Shown here in pieces: positions 10,896-20,599 of a stretch of 64,000 bases of DNA. The DNA is taken from positions 1,538,501-1,602,500 of the forward strand of contig JAPDOI010000040.1 in assembly GCA_029168955.1 (NCBI GenBank), in the 5' to 3' direction. This DNA comes from Aplectana chamaeleonis (taxonomy: Eukaryota; Nematoda; Chromadorea; Rhabditida; Cosmocercidae). A program made the position numbers and the translations under genes. The first letter of the stretch is position 1, and each line of letters starts with the position of its first letter. A model generated the notes under the pieces. That model was given only the letters and a program-made list of their open reading frames with translations, ran no database searches and was not told where the DNA came from.

Positions 10896-11590
10896 CGAAC
10901 AGAACCTGATAAAAGCCTTTAGCGGCTTTCCCATATTCCCGAATACTGTTTTGGTACGTTTTAAGACGATTAGGATCAGTGTACCTGAAAACCGTACTAG
11001 GTGAAGTTTCACCGAAAAAATTCGTCTACAACGCGGCTTTGTGGAGATAATATACAAACCAAAACCGTTTTATTACTTATGCGCGTTTTTAAGGAATTGG
11101 AGAAGAACTCATTTTTCCCCGAAGGAGTCTTCTGGCTCTAGTGTTTGGTCAGTATTGATAAGTGTTAGCAACTAGCAGTCCAAATGCCTCGATGTCATCG
11201 CCCCTCCGAGATCGAACCACCCCAATCATAAGTTGTGGTTCACGCGGGTATCGCCAAACCGTAAAAGGTGTAGCGACTCAGACCTAATATGTGGATTACC
11301 GGCGACTTTTTCACTAGTACGCGCATAATTCTGGCTTCTGAGGAGGCAAGGCACAATCCGAGAATTTTTGGAAGCCTGTTGCGCTTTGTGAGCTTCCTGG
11401 TCTTGTCGACCTGCTCCCAACTCGCCGCATAGCATGATTGAAGTTCGGCTCCAATTTAGACTTCCGATTCGAAGACTACGGTCCAGCAGGTCGACCAACA
11501 GGAGAAGAACACTGAAACACTTTCCGCGGTTGACCACGACCAGACGCGCAGCCGTCCCTTCCACAGACATTAGCTTGAGTGTTCAGCTCT
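10896..11590. other. no supported feature
   Basis: A minus frame at 11226-11570 shows no family resemblance or splice context. Confidence 0.4.
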
Positions 11591-11594
11591 TTAA

Positions 11595-12226
11595 AGGCAG
11601 CATGCACGCTTGCAAACATGGTAGAGATATCAGCATAAATAGACCTGCACGGCCCCTACCATGCCGTGAACGACGTTTGAAGCGCTGAAAACCATCCAGG
11701 ATGACAGTAATTGACCATCCCTGTCACGCACGCCCGTATTTTCACTGCCCTTTGAGTAACAGAATGAAAAGTTGAACTTGAGAAAACATGCGGCAACTTA
11801 GAGTGATAGCATTATCAAAGGGGGGTGCACGAGAGAAACAGCTCGATTTACTTGAATATTACCTGTCTAAACACCCCTAAACTCTCATCCACCTTCGAGA
11901 ATGCCGCTCTACTCCGGCTGGCTTTTGAAAATGGAGGATTTCATCAGCGCACAAACATGTAATATCCAGGTAAATCGAGCTGTTTCTCTCGTGCACTCCC
12001 ATTTGATAGTGCTATCACTCTCAATTTTCACGTGTTTTCTCAAGTTTAACTTTTGATTCTGTTACTCGAAGGGGTGTGAAAATACGGGAGTGCGAGACAT
12101 GATTGCTCAAATATTGTCATCCTGGAGGATTTTTAGCGCTTGAGACGTCGTTGACGACATGGTAGGGGCCGTGCGGGCCTATTTATGCTGATATCTCGAC
12201 AATGTTTGCAAGCGTGTATGCTGCCT
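11595..12226. mobile_element. TTAA foldback MITE, family A-prime
   Basis: Ends aggcagcatgcacgcttgc and gcaagcgtgtatgctgcct, flanked by TTAA. The two arms are complementary for most of about 300 bp each (for example gagaaacagctcgattta and its complement), so transcripts would fold back. Only the tips resemble family A. Confidence 0.75.
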
Positions 12227-12230
12227 TTAA

Positions 12231-12645
12231 ACATCGAAGCGACAGAAATGGTTCAGCGGGGCACCACATCCTCGTATCGTGCGGTAGGATTTTCAATGAA
12301 AATCCTCAGTTCAAATGAACTCTTCCAATTAAAAGAGACTCTCTCTCTATGGTAGGAGCTTTTCCGGACAGTTGATTCCAATTGAAAATGCACCAGCATG
12401 ACTCCAGAATATGGTGCCCACTCGAACCGATTCCGTCACCATTAGTTTCATTGATCTTAACACCCGAGCAGCTTTCTGTGAGTGGGTAGGGTCGGAGCCA
12501 AAAGGGAACAGTGTTCTTCTTCTGTTGATCGGCCTCTGGACGATGGTCTCTGGACCAGAAGTCGGAAAATGAGGTGGAGCTTCATTGGTCGTATTCGACG
12601 AGTTGCAAACAAGTCGACAAAAATCGCGATGCTTGACTACAACAG
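12231..12645. other. no supported feature
   Basis: Nothing recognisable; short frames only. Confidence 0.4.
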
Positions 12646-12649
12646 ACTT

Positions 12650-13695
12650 CTTAGGTTTTCCGAACTTCGCCTTGCCCCTCAGAACTCACAATAGCTCGTG
12701 CACTTGCCTCATATCCTCGAAGCTGGCTCGAATTGCTGCAAAGTTCTCGGGCTGATCATATTTGCGCGGTTAACTGCATTTAATTGAGCTAGCTCGGCCG
12801 TGGAGGGGCAACGGCATCGAGACATTCGAACTGTGATTTGTGAACACCTATCCCTACTCACTAAACAACAGAGCCAGAAAACCTTTGCGAGAAATTTGAG
12901 TTCCTCTCAAATTACTTGAAGCGAGTGCGCTTATATGTAAATTTGAAACGGTCAATTTCCAGGTCAAACTTCATTCTGCATATATCTTGTGTGATGTAAA
13001 TACTTTCCGTTGCTGCTGCATCTGCACCTAGTATGGTTTTCAGGCACACTTGATCAAATGGCCATAACATCGCCTCAAACTTTTTTAACGAGAAAGCAGG
13101 TAGGGGCTTTTTGTTGAGGAGGTGAGTGCACAAAATTATGGAACGCACTGTACTTGCAGGGATCGAGAAAGGCTCACTGGAATAAAAAGAAAATGCAGAG
13201 GATTCGAAGAGTAACTCACGAGTGAGATAAAAAAGGTTGCTCTCTCCGCCGTAGTGAGTTGCTTAAAAGGTTAAAGATTTTTTCATTCCGAGCTTAAGAG
13301 GTTTCTGACACTTACAAGGTGTGCCGTTCGTTGCACCTGGAGCACACGAAACGAGAGGGAACCATAGTAGAATCTAAAGAGAGAAAAATGGCATCGCGGT
13401 GAAATGTAGGAAAGGCCACTCACCAATGCAGAGAACATTGTGGTGTAGGTTTCGGTGGAGGAGGTGAGGTGGAGGTACTGCCATGGTGTACAATCATTTT
13501 CAGACATAAACATCTGACTTTTTCAATAACAGGATCTCCCACATCTGGTGGTAACAACACTTTTCAGAAAAGAATGTCTACCTCTATTCATAAGGACGCA
13601 ACCGTTCCTAGGCATTTGTCCTTTATCCATGTTATTCGCCATGGCTTTGGTACGATTCGTTGCTCTTGTTTTTCAACTGCTTGGAACTCGCCTAC
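12650..13695. repeat. duplicated segment J, copy 1, left part
   Basis: Matches 30828-31855 in the same orientation with small indels. The match then jumps across a 2.56-kb insertion (13696-16255) and continues at 16256-16450. It carries two candidate exons on the minus strand. Lower down, the minus strand has ITQDICRMKFDLEIDRFK-type frames (about 12950) that are broken in copy 2. Confidence 0.75.
13316..13438 (-). CDS. putative secreted-protein start: two small exons (J copy 1)
   Basis: ATG at 13438, five codons (MFSAL), a 50-nt intron at 13423-13374 (gtgagt to ctctttag), then a 58-nt exon (13373-13316) ending at gtaagt. The spliced frame reads MFSALILLWFPLVSC then APGATNGTP, which has the charge-free hydrophobic core and small residues of a signal peptide. 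The paralogue at 31483-31610 keeps the start codon, exon length, both donors and the acceptor. Downstream exons were not found with confidence, so the product is unknown and both copies could be pseudogenes. Confidence 0.4.
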
Positions 13696-14348
13696 TGCAT
13701 GTTTTCAAGTATCGAGCATTAGCAGGAAAACGAGCAAAAAGAATCTGTTCAAATGGCGCAAGAAACTGCTGCTCTGAACGGATATCCCCCAGTATGGTCC
13801 TGCGCAGATCCAGAGGCTCAGCCGCACGCCGTGAAAAGCAGGAATCAGCAGTTGATGGCGAAATTCCCGTAAAAATGCCCTTCATTTCGGATGAAGTGAG
13901 CAAATCTCTGCGAAAATGCCTACGCAAAGCCGGTCTGGAAAGCTCTATCGCCATTGCTGACATCCCTCCAAATAACCTAAAAAACCGCCTCATCCGAAAC
14001 CTTCTATATGACCGTATTTGCACAACTCCCGATTGTGTGGTCTGCCCAACTGGTAGAGAGGAAGATTGCACTGCATGCGGATTGGTCTATAGGATCTCGT
14101 GCCAGCTGTGCGGCGAGCAATATGTTGGTGAGACTTCGCGGCCGCTCTGGGTTAGAATCAAAGAGCACTTAGACGGCAAGGATAAGCTGCGGGTATCAAC
14201 AGATCAGGAGTCTCACTGTGTTAACGCCCACAACGGCGATAATTACCATGTAGAGGTCGTGATATTTGCGCATGAAACCGATAACCCTGCCAGAAAAACC
14301 CTGAAGGCATTTTGGATCCAGGCGAGCGGCCCAAAAATCAATCGGTAG
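13696..14348 (+). pseudogene. PLE reverse transcriptase tail plus GIY-YIG endonuclease
   Basis: The GIY-YIG frame runs from about 13863 (IPVKMPFISDEVSKSLRK) to 14348. It has CTTPDCVVCP and CQLC cysteine pairs, GLVY then exactly ten residues then YVG (codons 178-194 of the open frame from 13548), and the catalytic-type arginine in VRIKEH. Upstream, another frame reads QMAQETAALNGYP, as expected for the end of a PLE reverse transcriptase, so a frameshift lies near 13860. The usual glutamate in the EAFWI helix is lysine here (TLKAFWI), which probably abolishes nuclease activity; the fragment at 49549-49779 keeps the glutamate. PLE assignment is confident. Confidence 0.8.
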
Positions 14349-14608
14349 GGGGAGTGCCTATATATAGCTGGAGAGCGCAAGCCCTACCTCAGACTCACAT
14401 TCTAGCGTCGAGAGGTAGCGGTCTCGATCTGTGCTCCGTCATACGGCAACCGTTCTATGCTGCTGATCCTCTAGCGAGTTTCCTGGCAAGGTGCGGTAAA
14501 TTACTATTTTCTCTATTATCGGCCACGTTTTGAAAGGATCTCTCTCGAATTTTAGTTAGGTTTAGTCGACATTTGGCCGAATAAGCACATTTTTGATTTG
14601 TTCCTCTC

Positions 14609-14649
14609 AGGCTCTGAAGACGGCGATCCCGCCGAAACGCGCGTAGGCC
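14609..14649 (+). ncRNA. hammerhead-ribozyme-like motif in PLE copy 1
   Basis: CTGAAGA (14614-14620) fits the CUGANGA core. A stem with ggcg/cgcc and loop atcc follows, then GAAA at 14634, a tiny acg/cgt stem and GTA as a possible cleavage triplet. ggct before the core can pair with ggcc after it as stem I. PLEs are known to carry minimal hammerhead ribozymes in their terminal repeats. Related cores are at 48848-48882 and 50565-50601. Cleavage is not shown. Confidence 0.5.
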
Positions 14650-14683
14650 AATAAAGCATCTTCCAACCTCGTGGTCCAGTTAA

Positions 14684-15646
14684 AGGCAGTGTTCACGATA
14701 AACTTCAATTCCGAGACTATTCGTCATATTGATTAAGTGCCCCCCGGGTAGAACTAAATTGACGAAGAAATTGAGAAAAACGTACCAGAAGTATACGAAA
14801 TCCTCAAGTATCACCCCGCCTCTTAAAGGCACAGGACACCCAAGAAATTATTTCAGATTTCATGTTTATCTGGAGACAGTCAGTCTCTGATCACAATGCT
14901 ATCTTAGAAATCGTCCAGACCCCTATGAACGGAGATAAGGGCTCTTTGAATATACCTGCATTTTGAGGGCAAAAATTTCGTGACGAGTTGTCTCCAGGCC
15001 TGTGTTTCTTCATTCGCAATCTTTGCGCAAGAGCAAACCAGGAAATGGGGAAAGTCCGGAAATGGACTGAAGAACGCGACGCGGTCGTAATTCACTCATC
15101 CATAGCCGCTATGAAGTTCGTAAATCTGGTAAGGGCCGGGCCTGTGGTGGTGAGCGAAGGAGGTCGGGCCTGTGGTGGTCGCCTATATCTCGCTTAGTTG
15201 AAGGAATTGAGATCTCGCATTTGGCACGTGTTATACAGGAGGGGTGTTCTACACAATTACACAAAAATCTCAAAATTCATATCTGAGGGTGCACTGTGCC
15301 TTTAAGTATCACAGGAAGTGTTTGTTGTGACTATGAAATCTTTTGTGGACCCGTCCTTTGCAATTCTCTACTCTCTATGGCTCCGTTCTTTCCTCAGGAC
15401 CCTAACTAAACCTGTTTTGCATGAAATATTCTTCTATTTTTGATTGACCCAATTTTCCATCGGTGACAACCGCCATGAACATGTTCATTCAACCGGACAA
15501 CTAGTCCGTGGTATAGAATAATGCCACTGAAATACGACGTTCTAATGCGTTTCTCGTCATTTCTTCGTAATTTTGGTAACACTTGGTGGCCAAGGCATGG
15601 TTTTATGTGAAAAACTCGGGGACGAAAATCATCGTGAACACTGCCT
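14684..15646. mobile_element. TTAA MITE family C, copy 1, with nested B
   Basis: Starts aggcagtgttcacgat and ends atcgtgaacactgcct. Left TTAA at 14680-14683; the right one is eroded to TTGA. A diverged copy of its interior is at 61343-61708. Family B sits inside at 14827-15301. Confidence 0.7.
14827..15301. mobile_element. MITE family B, copy 2, nested in family C
   Basis: aggcacaggacaccc to gggtgcactgtgcct, flanked by TTAA at 14823-14826 and 15302-15305. Confidence 0.75.
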
Positions 15647-15704
15647 TTGAACAAAACAACTGCTATCGAGCATTCACTACGTTCGGTGCCCACTTACATA
15701 ATAA

Positions 15705-16188
15705 AGGCACTGTTCGCGATAAAGATCGCTTTTCTGTTTTTTCACTATCTTGAAGCCGGTCCCATTCTGATTCCAAAGATGCTTCTGGAATCGTACAAGA
15801 CCTTCTGGGAATGGAGTTATAGTCACTCAAAAATTGAGCTAGGGAAAATGATGGACGAGTTGTCCGAGGCTTGTAACTTCCGTCTTTTGCAGCCAATGTA
15901 TGCGAGCTGACCTGAGTAAAGAAAGAAGTTGAGAATGAAGGGAAGAACGGGGCTTTAGATCGGAAATCATCGCTCAACCCACGATGTCGAGTGTTCCTTT
16001 GTTCACGTCGAGAGGGGGAAAGGGGCGGGACTTGCCCACAGCGGCGGGGTTTGCCCACTTTTCTAAGCCGTTTTGCGGCTTCAGGGTAGCTTTTCTTCCC
16101 GTGTTTTCGACGCTGTTCTGCTTCTGGGAGCCACGAAAAGCGTTTGTCATGAAAAATTCAGGGATGAAGTTTATCGCGAACAGTGCCT
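15705..16188. mobile_element. TTAA MITE family C2, copy 1
   Basis: aggcactgttcgcgataaa to tttatcgcgaacagtgcct. Copy 2 is at 49955-50438. The bases outside the TTAA are also complementary (cggtgccca at 15684 and tgggcacc at 16194), so it landed in a palindromic site or has an extended TIR. Confidence 0.7.
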
Positions 16189-16255
16189 TTAAATGGGCAC
16201 CAAACGTAGCGAAAACTTGTGAACACTTCTATGGTTAATATGGTTGATTGTACTC

Positions 16256-16450
16256 ACACATTGGTGGGGGAGTTCCCGAGGAGATTAAACTTGATTTGGT
16301 CGTTATCACTAGGACGAGGGGAAAACAGTTAGGAGTCCTCTCCGAAGGGGACGACTCACCGTCGTTCCCACGAATGACTCACTACGAAGGCAGTGAGAGT
16401 GCTGTTATCTCAAAACCTCATTTCTATCAGACATTTCTCTAAGTCTCACG
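16256..16450. repeat. duplicated segment J, copy 1, right part
   Basis: Resumes the match to copy 2 (31853-32050) at acacattggtgg, with ctccgaaggggacg and ctatcagac blocks in both. Confidence 0.7.
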
Positions 16451-16603
16451 TGCGGAAGAGGACTAACTACTATGAACGTTTGAAGCAGTTGATTGGGGGG
16501 GGGGAGGATAAAGGGTGTCCCGCTAACGGTACGTCCCCTACTCCCATCCCCCCAGCATGGTGAATGCGAAAACAAACCGGCAACATAGAGTTCGCATAAT
16601 AGT

Positions 16604-16724
16604 TTTAGTCTGATGAATGGACAGGGCTGCGACGGTTGATTACCCCACGCGAATCGGGACTCCATTCTCCAGTGAGGCTGCCAACCCCACACGGCCAGCC
16701 GCCTGGTCCAAGCGTCAGACTAAA
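16604..16724. repeat. mini-element K1 (121 bp, TTTAGTCTGA ends)
   Basis: Ends tttagtctga and tcagactaaa. The interior is well conserved with K2 at 25721-25841 (ggctgcgacggt, ctccagtgaggc, gccaacccc). Either a tiny TIR element or a structured RNA-derived repeat. Confidence 0.6.
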
Positions 16725-16809
16725 TCAAAAATGGAAACCACACACGGTTCGGTTGAGTGGGCAGTCCAGTTTCGAGTGCGTAGTCTCGCAATCGGTGGGT
16801 GAAGACCAG

Positions 16810-16925
16810 GGATTTCCCTAAATTTTCAAAAAAAAATCAGAAAACAGAAAATCGAGTTTGCCAGAAAGCAGCAATCAGAAAGGCCAGAACGGCCAGAAAA
16901 CCGAAAAATTTCAAAAATTTTTTTT
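16810..16925. repeat. low-complexity cryptic repeat (cagaaa motif)
   Basis: Degenerate agaaaac and ggccagaa words next to ccagggattt. Same class as 1062-1172. Confidence 0.45.
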
Positions 16926-17221
16926 CCAGAATGATCCCGCGTCGAAGGATTTACTCACGTTTGCAATTATAGCTTCTGGGCGCGCGCGAGCAGCGCACTC
17001 TTTTTGTGTCTATTTGCCCTCAATTGTTTTACTGCAAACGTCTGTAACTCTCGACCATGTAAAGTACTTCTGCACCTTTTGCCAATAAAGGGGTCGATCA
17101 AGGTCGAGTCCACATCCACAGATACCTCTAAATACATGGCTTCCTAAGAAGCAAGCAATACCTTTTTTTACCAGTATTATGGGGTAGTGAGTGGAGCTCA
17201 TTGTAGAAAGAAGTTCCAAGC

Positions 17222-17346
17222 AGGGGTGTGCATTTTCCGTTTACCGATTCACCGATTTTCCGGATTTCCCGGTGTTTTTCGGTAAATTCGATTTACCGAT
17301 TTACCGAGTTTTTCTCGAAATCTACCGAATTTTTTACCGAAAAAAT
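17222..17346. repeat. low-complexity cryptic repeat (ttaccgat motif)
   Basis: Starts caggggtgtgcattttcc and continues as variants of gatttaccgattt. Resembles the degenerate gccgattt-type repeats familiar from Caenorhabditis genomes. Confidence 0.55.
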
Positions 17347-17953
17347 GGGTGTTTTTTTGCCTAATCGCCCCACTTCTTACTCGTACTTCACGGGTTTGCT
17401 ACTGTTACGGCATGCCTTTGGCGCAATATCCTTCTTCTTGTTTTCGTTACTCTTTTTCAGCCCTTCGGCTCACTGCCGCAACCAGCAGCTCCTGCACACA
17501 ACGAGCGTTAGTACGCCAGGTTTGCCATGGCGTACTAACGGTATTGCGCCGACGTACTAAGCCCCAACTGTCCGAGCCACCACAATTAGGAAACGTTCTA
17601 TCTACATTCTCACCGTAATTTCCTCCACTACCAAAATTTCCAATCAGCTCAAGCTCGCCTATTATTTTTAGATCATTCCTGACTTCTTGTTAGCTTACTG
17701 CACGATCACGATTAGGACAAAACTTAACGCAAGCCAAAAACCAGTGACCAGCTTTTTTTGATTTCTGCTTTCAATCGCCCACATTTTTCTTCATCGTTAT
17801 GCCATCATGAGATTATGAGGCGACCTGTGTCACAATTTTGATTACTTCCTTCTCAAAAATTGCTCAAGGGCAAGTCAAAACTACGCTCCCCAAGACTAAT
17901 CAGTTGGATGGAAAGTGCAGTAATTATTTTTTAAAAATTCAGGTTGAAATATA

Positions 17954-18234
17954 CTGTGCTTATCTGGGCCGAATTCCGGTCCGCTAGTGCGTCTCGACAC
18001 GCTTTGCGGCCGCACGCTCCCGAGTCAGAAGAGCTTCCAGCGCCGCAGCCGCCGATCTGCTTACTCTAGATGGGCTTTGGAAACTGGAAACCAAGAAAAA
18101 TTAGAGAAAATTGAATAAAAAAGCCACATCCAGTCGGCTATGGCGCTGGAAATCCGACTGACTCGAGCGCGTGCAGCCGCAAAGCGTGTCGAGAGACGCA
18201 ATTACGGACCGGAATTTCGCCCAGATAAGCACAG
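17954..18234. mobile_element. foldback MITE M with TA target
   Basis: Ends ctgtgcttatctgggc and gcccagataagcacag, flanked by TA on both sides. Arms of about 75 bp include ccgcaaagcgtgtcga and its complement. Confidence 0.75.
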
Positions 18235-18397
18235 TACCTTTTTCAAAATTTTTGACCACAAAACTGCTTAAAATTTTTCAGATTCTGAGGGGGACGTAAA
18301 GGTTTCGAACACTTTTCAAAAATTTCGATCTCCAGGGAGGGGGGACGTAGCTTCGTCGAGGTCCTGAACAACGGTCAGCCTGACCCTGCATGTTCAG

Positions 18398-18513
18398 TAT
18401 CAATGAGTGAATCATGGAGTTTGGTCATTTCGCTGTGTGAGGATCATTGCAGAGAAGCACTGCAAGAAATCAAACATCGGTCAGACCTGCTGGAAATTCT
18501 CCGCACACAAGAA
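18398..18513 (+). CDS. candidate internal coding exon
   Basis: 116 nt between a good acceptor (tgcatgttcag) and a consensus donor (gtaagtgtg). The open frame reads SMSESWSLVISLCEDHCREA then LQEIKHRSDLLEILRTQE, a charged amphipathic-helix pattern unlike the low-complexity sequence around it. No copy was found elsewhere in the window, which argues against a repeat. Product not recognised, and no partner exon was found. Confidence 0.3.
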
Positions 18514-18829
18514 GTAAGTGTGTTTCAAGTCAACGTCTCACATTTTCGATTCTCAATGCTTCCTCTAAATCCCCCGCCTTGGACTCGGAGGGGATGTAAG
18601 TACATATTCGAGAAGGCTGAAAAGTCGAATATCTGGAAGAATATATGGACTGGATTGATTGACGGATGCCCGGCAGCAGAGTCGTCGCCGTTGTGGTGTT
18701 GCTGAACGAAGAATAGTGGTATAAGATTTCGCAACTCTCATGAGTCGAGCCAAAGTTTTAGACGAGTAGGTTCCCATCTGGGTGAACATGAGTTATCTTG
18801 CCTATATTGTTTAATCGGGTGGTGGTCGT

Positions 18830-19377
18830 CTCAGAAAACCAACGCATTCAAGGCGTATCGAATATGCATTCAACTCGAGTGACCACACATATCGAAAAGC
18901 TCTATCACAGGGGCACTTGCTCCAAACAGCAGCACGTGCTGCAAAATTTCATAGCAGGAGCAGGTGCCATAAAATTCAATTGCAGGAGTACGTGCTGCAA
19001 GGTAGTCCAGCGTTATCGTAGTAGCACACACCAACGTGCGACGCGGCCAGCTCGCCGAGCACCATCTGGGTGCCGTCAGCGTTCGGGCGGGTGAAGTACC
19101 GCAAACTTGGGTAATTAAACCGGTGAAGCTGCCGACCTTTTAGCTCCGTCTCAGGAGTGCATCGTATACTTTCCTATTTTGGATAATCGTTTTGTCATCG
19201 AGTTGAATGTGTATCATGCGCGCATAGGACGGCTTATTTGTTGGGGCACGTGCTGTAATTTGAAACACAATAAGAGCACGTGCTTCCCTAGCAGCACGTT
19301 CCCTGACTGTGCTCGTAACCACCTTGTCTTCGAGTTGAATGCATATTCGACACGCATTGTATGCGGTGATCGTCTGA
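18830..19377. mobile_element. TIR element F2 (diverged copy of F1)
   Basis: Shares with F1 the block cgaatatgcattcaactcga in the left arm and its complement in the right, plus three CACGTG hexamers (18932, 19245, 19277) and the gtaccgcaaacttgggtaat segment. The TA flanks are less clear. Confidence 0.7.
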
Positions 19378-19379
19378 AG

Positions 19380-20300
19380 TAATATATTTCAACCACGAGA
19401 GAGGCTTGGAAACGTGGGATGATCTGCGTGGTCGGCGCACGTGATTGGACGAACGGGTGAGGAGCAACGCGCGTGACTTGAGGAAACACGGAGTTTTCCC
19501 CGCCTCTTTTGCGGCTGGAATACCTTACGACCAGCCGATCTTTTTCATTAGCTATACTCGTATTTACACTCGTCTTCAAATTCTTCTTGTTTCCAAATGA
19601 CTGTTATAGTTTTCGAGTAGGAGGATGCTGCTGTCGTGTGGACGAGCTAGTAACCAGGATATCGGAAAAGGGAAGTCGGAGGAGGTTAAATTTTCCGAGA
19701 AGATGATTGGAACTAATCCAATTAGCAACTTGGGATCTCCGAAGCCTAATGGTTGAAAACATATAGGCTTTCCCTTAGATGAAATTGTTTATGGATCACG
19801 CTTTTTTTTACAAATTTACGCTCATCGCTGAAATATGAAATTCAATGCACGAGCCATGACACACACCCACACACACAATTGTACACACTATTTCTTTATT
19901 GTGATGTACCAGAAATCAGTCTACAATCATATTGCTCACCCTTGGAAAACTCACCATCGTCACCTGACATTTCAAACACGGTCTAAAGAATTCTGCCATC
20001 AGTTTTTTTGTTGGACGGCTACAGCCTTGTAGAAGTTTCACCATCATGTAAGAGAGGGGTTATAATTCATGCGTGGACCTACGACACGCACGTGAATAAG
20101 ACTATGGCTAACGGAAAAGATCGGAGTCGAATACTCGACATTTTCTGCATACTGTAAACGATATTCCAACCAAAGGGAGCCTGCGCATCTAAAACTTAGG
20201 CTCGACTCAGGAGAGTTGCTACAAGTTGCTAATCCTTTGGCAGCACCACAAAGTGCGACGTCACCTTTGCCGGTAATCTGACTACCACACCATTTCAGAT
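19380..20300. other. no supported gene; CA-rich microsatellite
   Basis: A short (CA)n-type run lies at 19859-19896. gcacgtgattgg at 19437 combines an E-box with an inverted CCAAT, but no gene follows. Otherwise unremarkable. Confidence 0.4.
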
Positions 20301-20302
20301 AT

Positions 20303-20599
20303 TATTTCTGATATTCGGGGACAATACGCTCGGCCTTCTTGACTTGATATGGTTGAAAAGATTTGGTTTTTTCTTATTGAAGCACTTTCAAGCAAATTAT
20401 TGGCAGAAGTCGCGCCTGTTGTCAACTTTGTCAATTTCGCCCCCTGAATACTGTATATGAGTTCAAGGTCCATAATCACGTGGCGACGACTTACTCGCTC
20501 TGGGGAGTGTGCGAGAGATTCTGAGTCGAGGGAGCTAATGAACCCTTCTGACAAACTGAGCGTAGGCGCGGACCATCGCTGGTTGCTGCCGCGCTATTT
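20303..20599. repeat. unclassified repeat G, copy 1, left part
   Basis: Matches 45393-45715. On the minus strand both copies encode EGFISSLDSESLA, so it may be a degenerate coding repeat. It is interrupted here by the CR1-like LINE and continues at 23688. Confidence 0.65.
20563..20599. repeat. 37-bp target site duplication, left copy
   Basis: Identical to 23651-23687 except one base (gctggttg against gctgattg). It flanks the LINE insertion. Confidence 0.8.

Larger units (their letters stand above)
13696..14680 (+). mobile_element. Penelope-like element, copy 1, 5'-truncated
   Basis: Contains a reverse-transcriptase tail, a GIY-YIG endonuclease domain and a 3' region with a hammerhead-like motif. 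It interrupts segment J after cctac at 13691-13695. Confidence 0.7.

Noticed and set aside
11226..11570. 114-residue minus-strand frame as a gene
   Set aside because: No recognised domain, no splice context and no copy for comparison.
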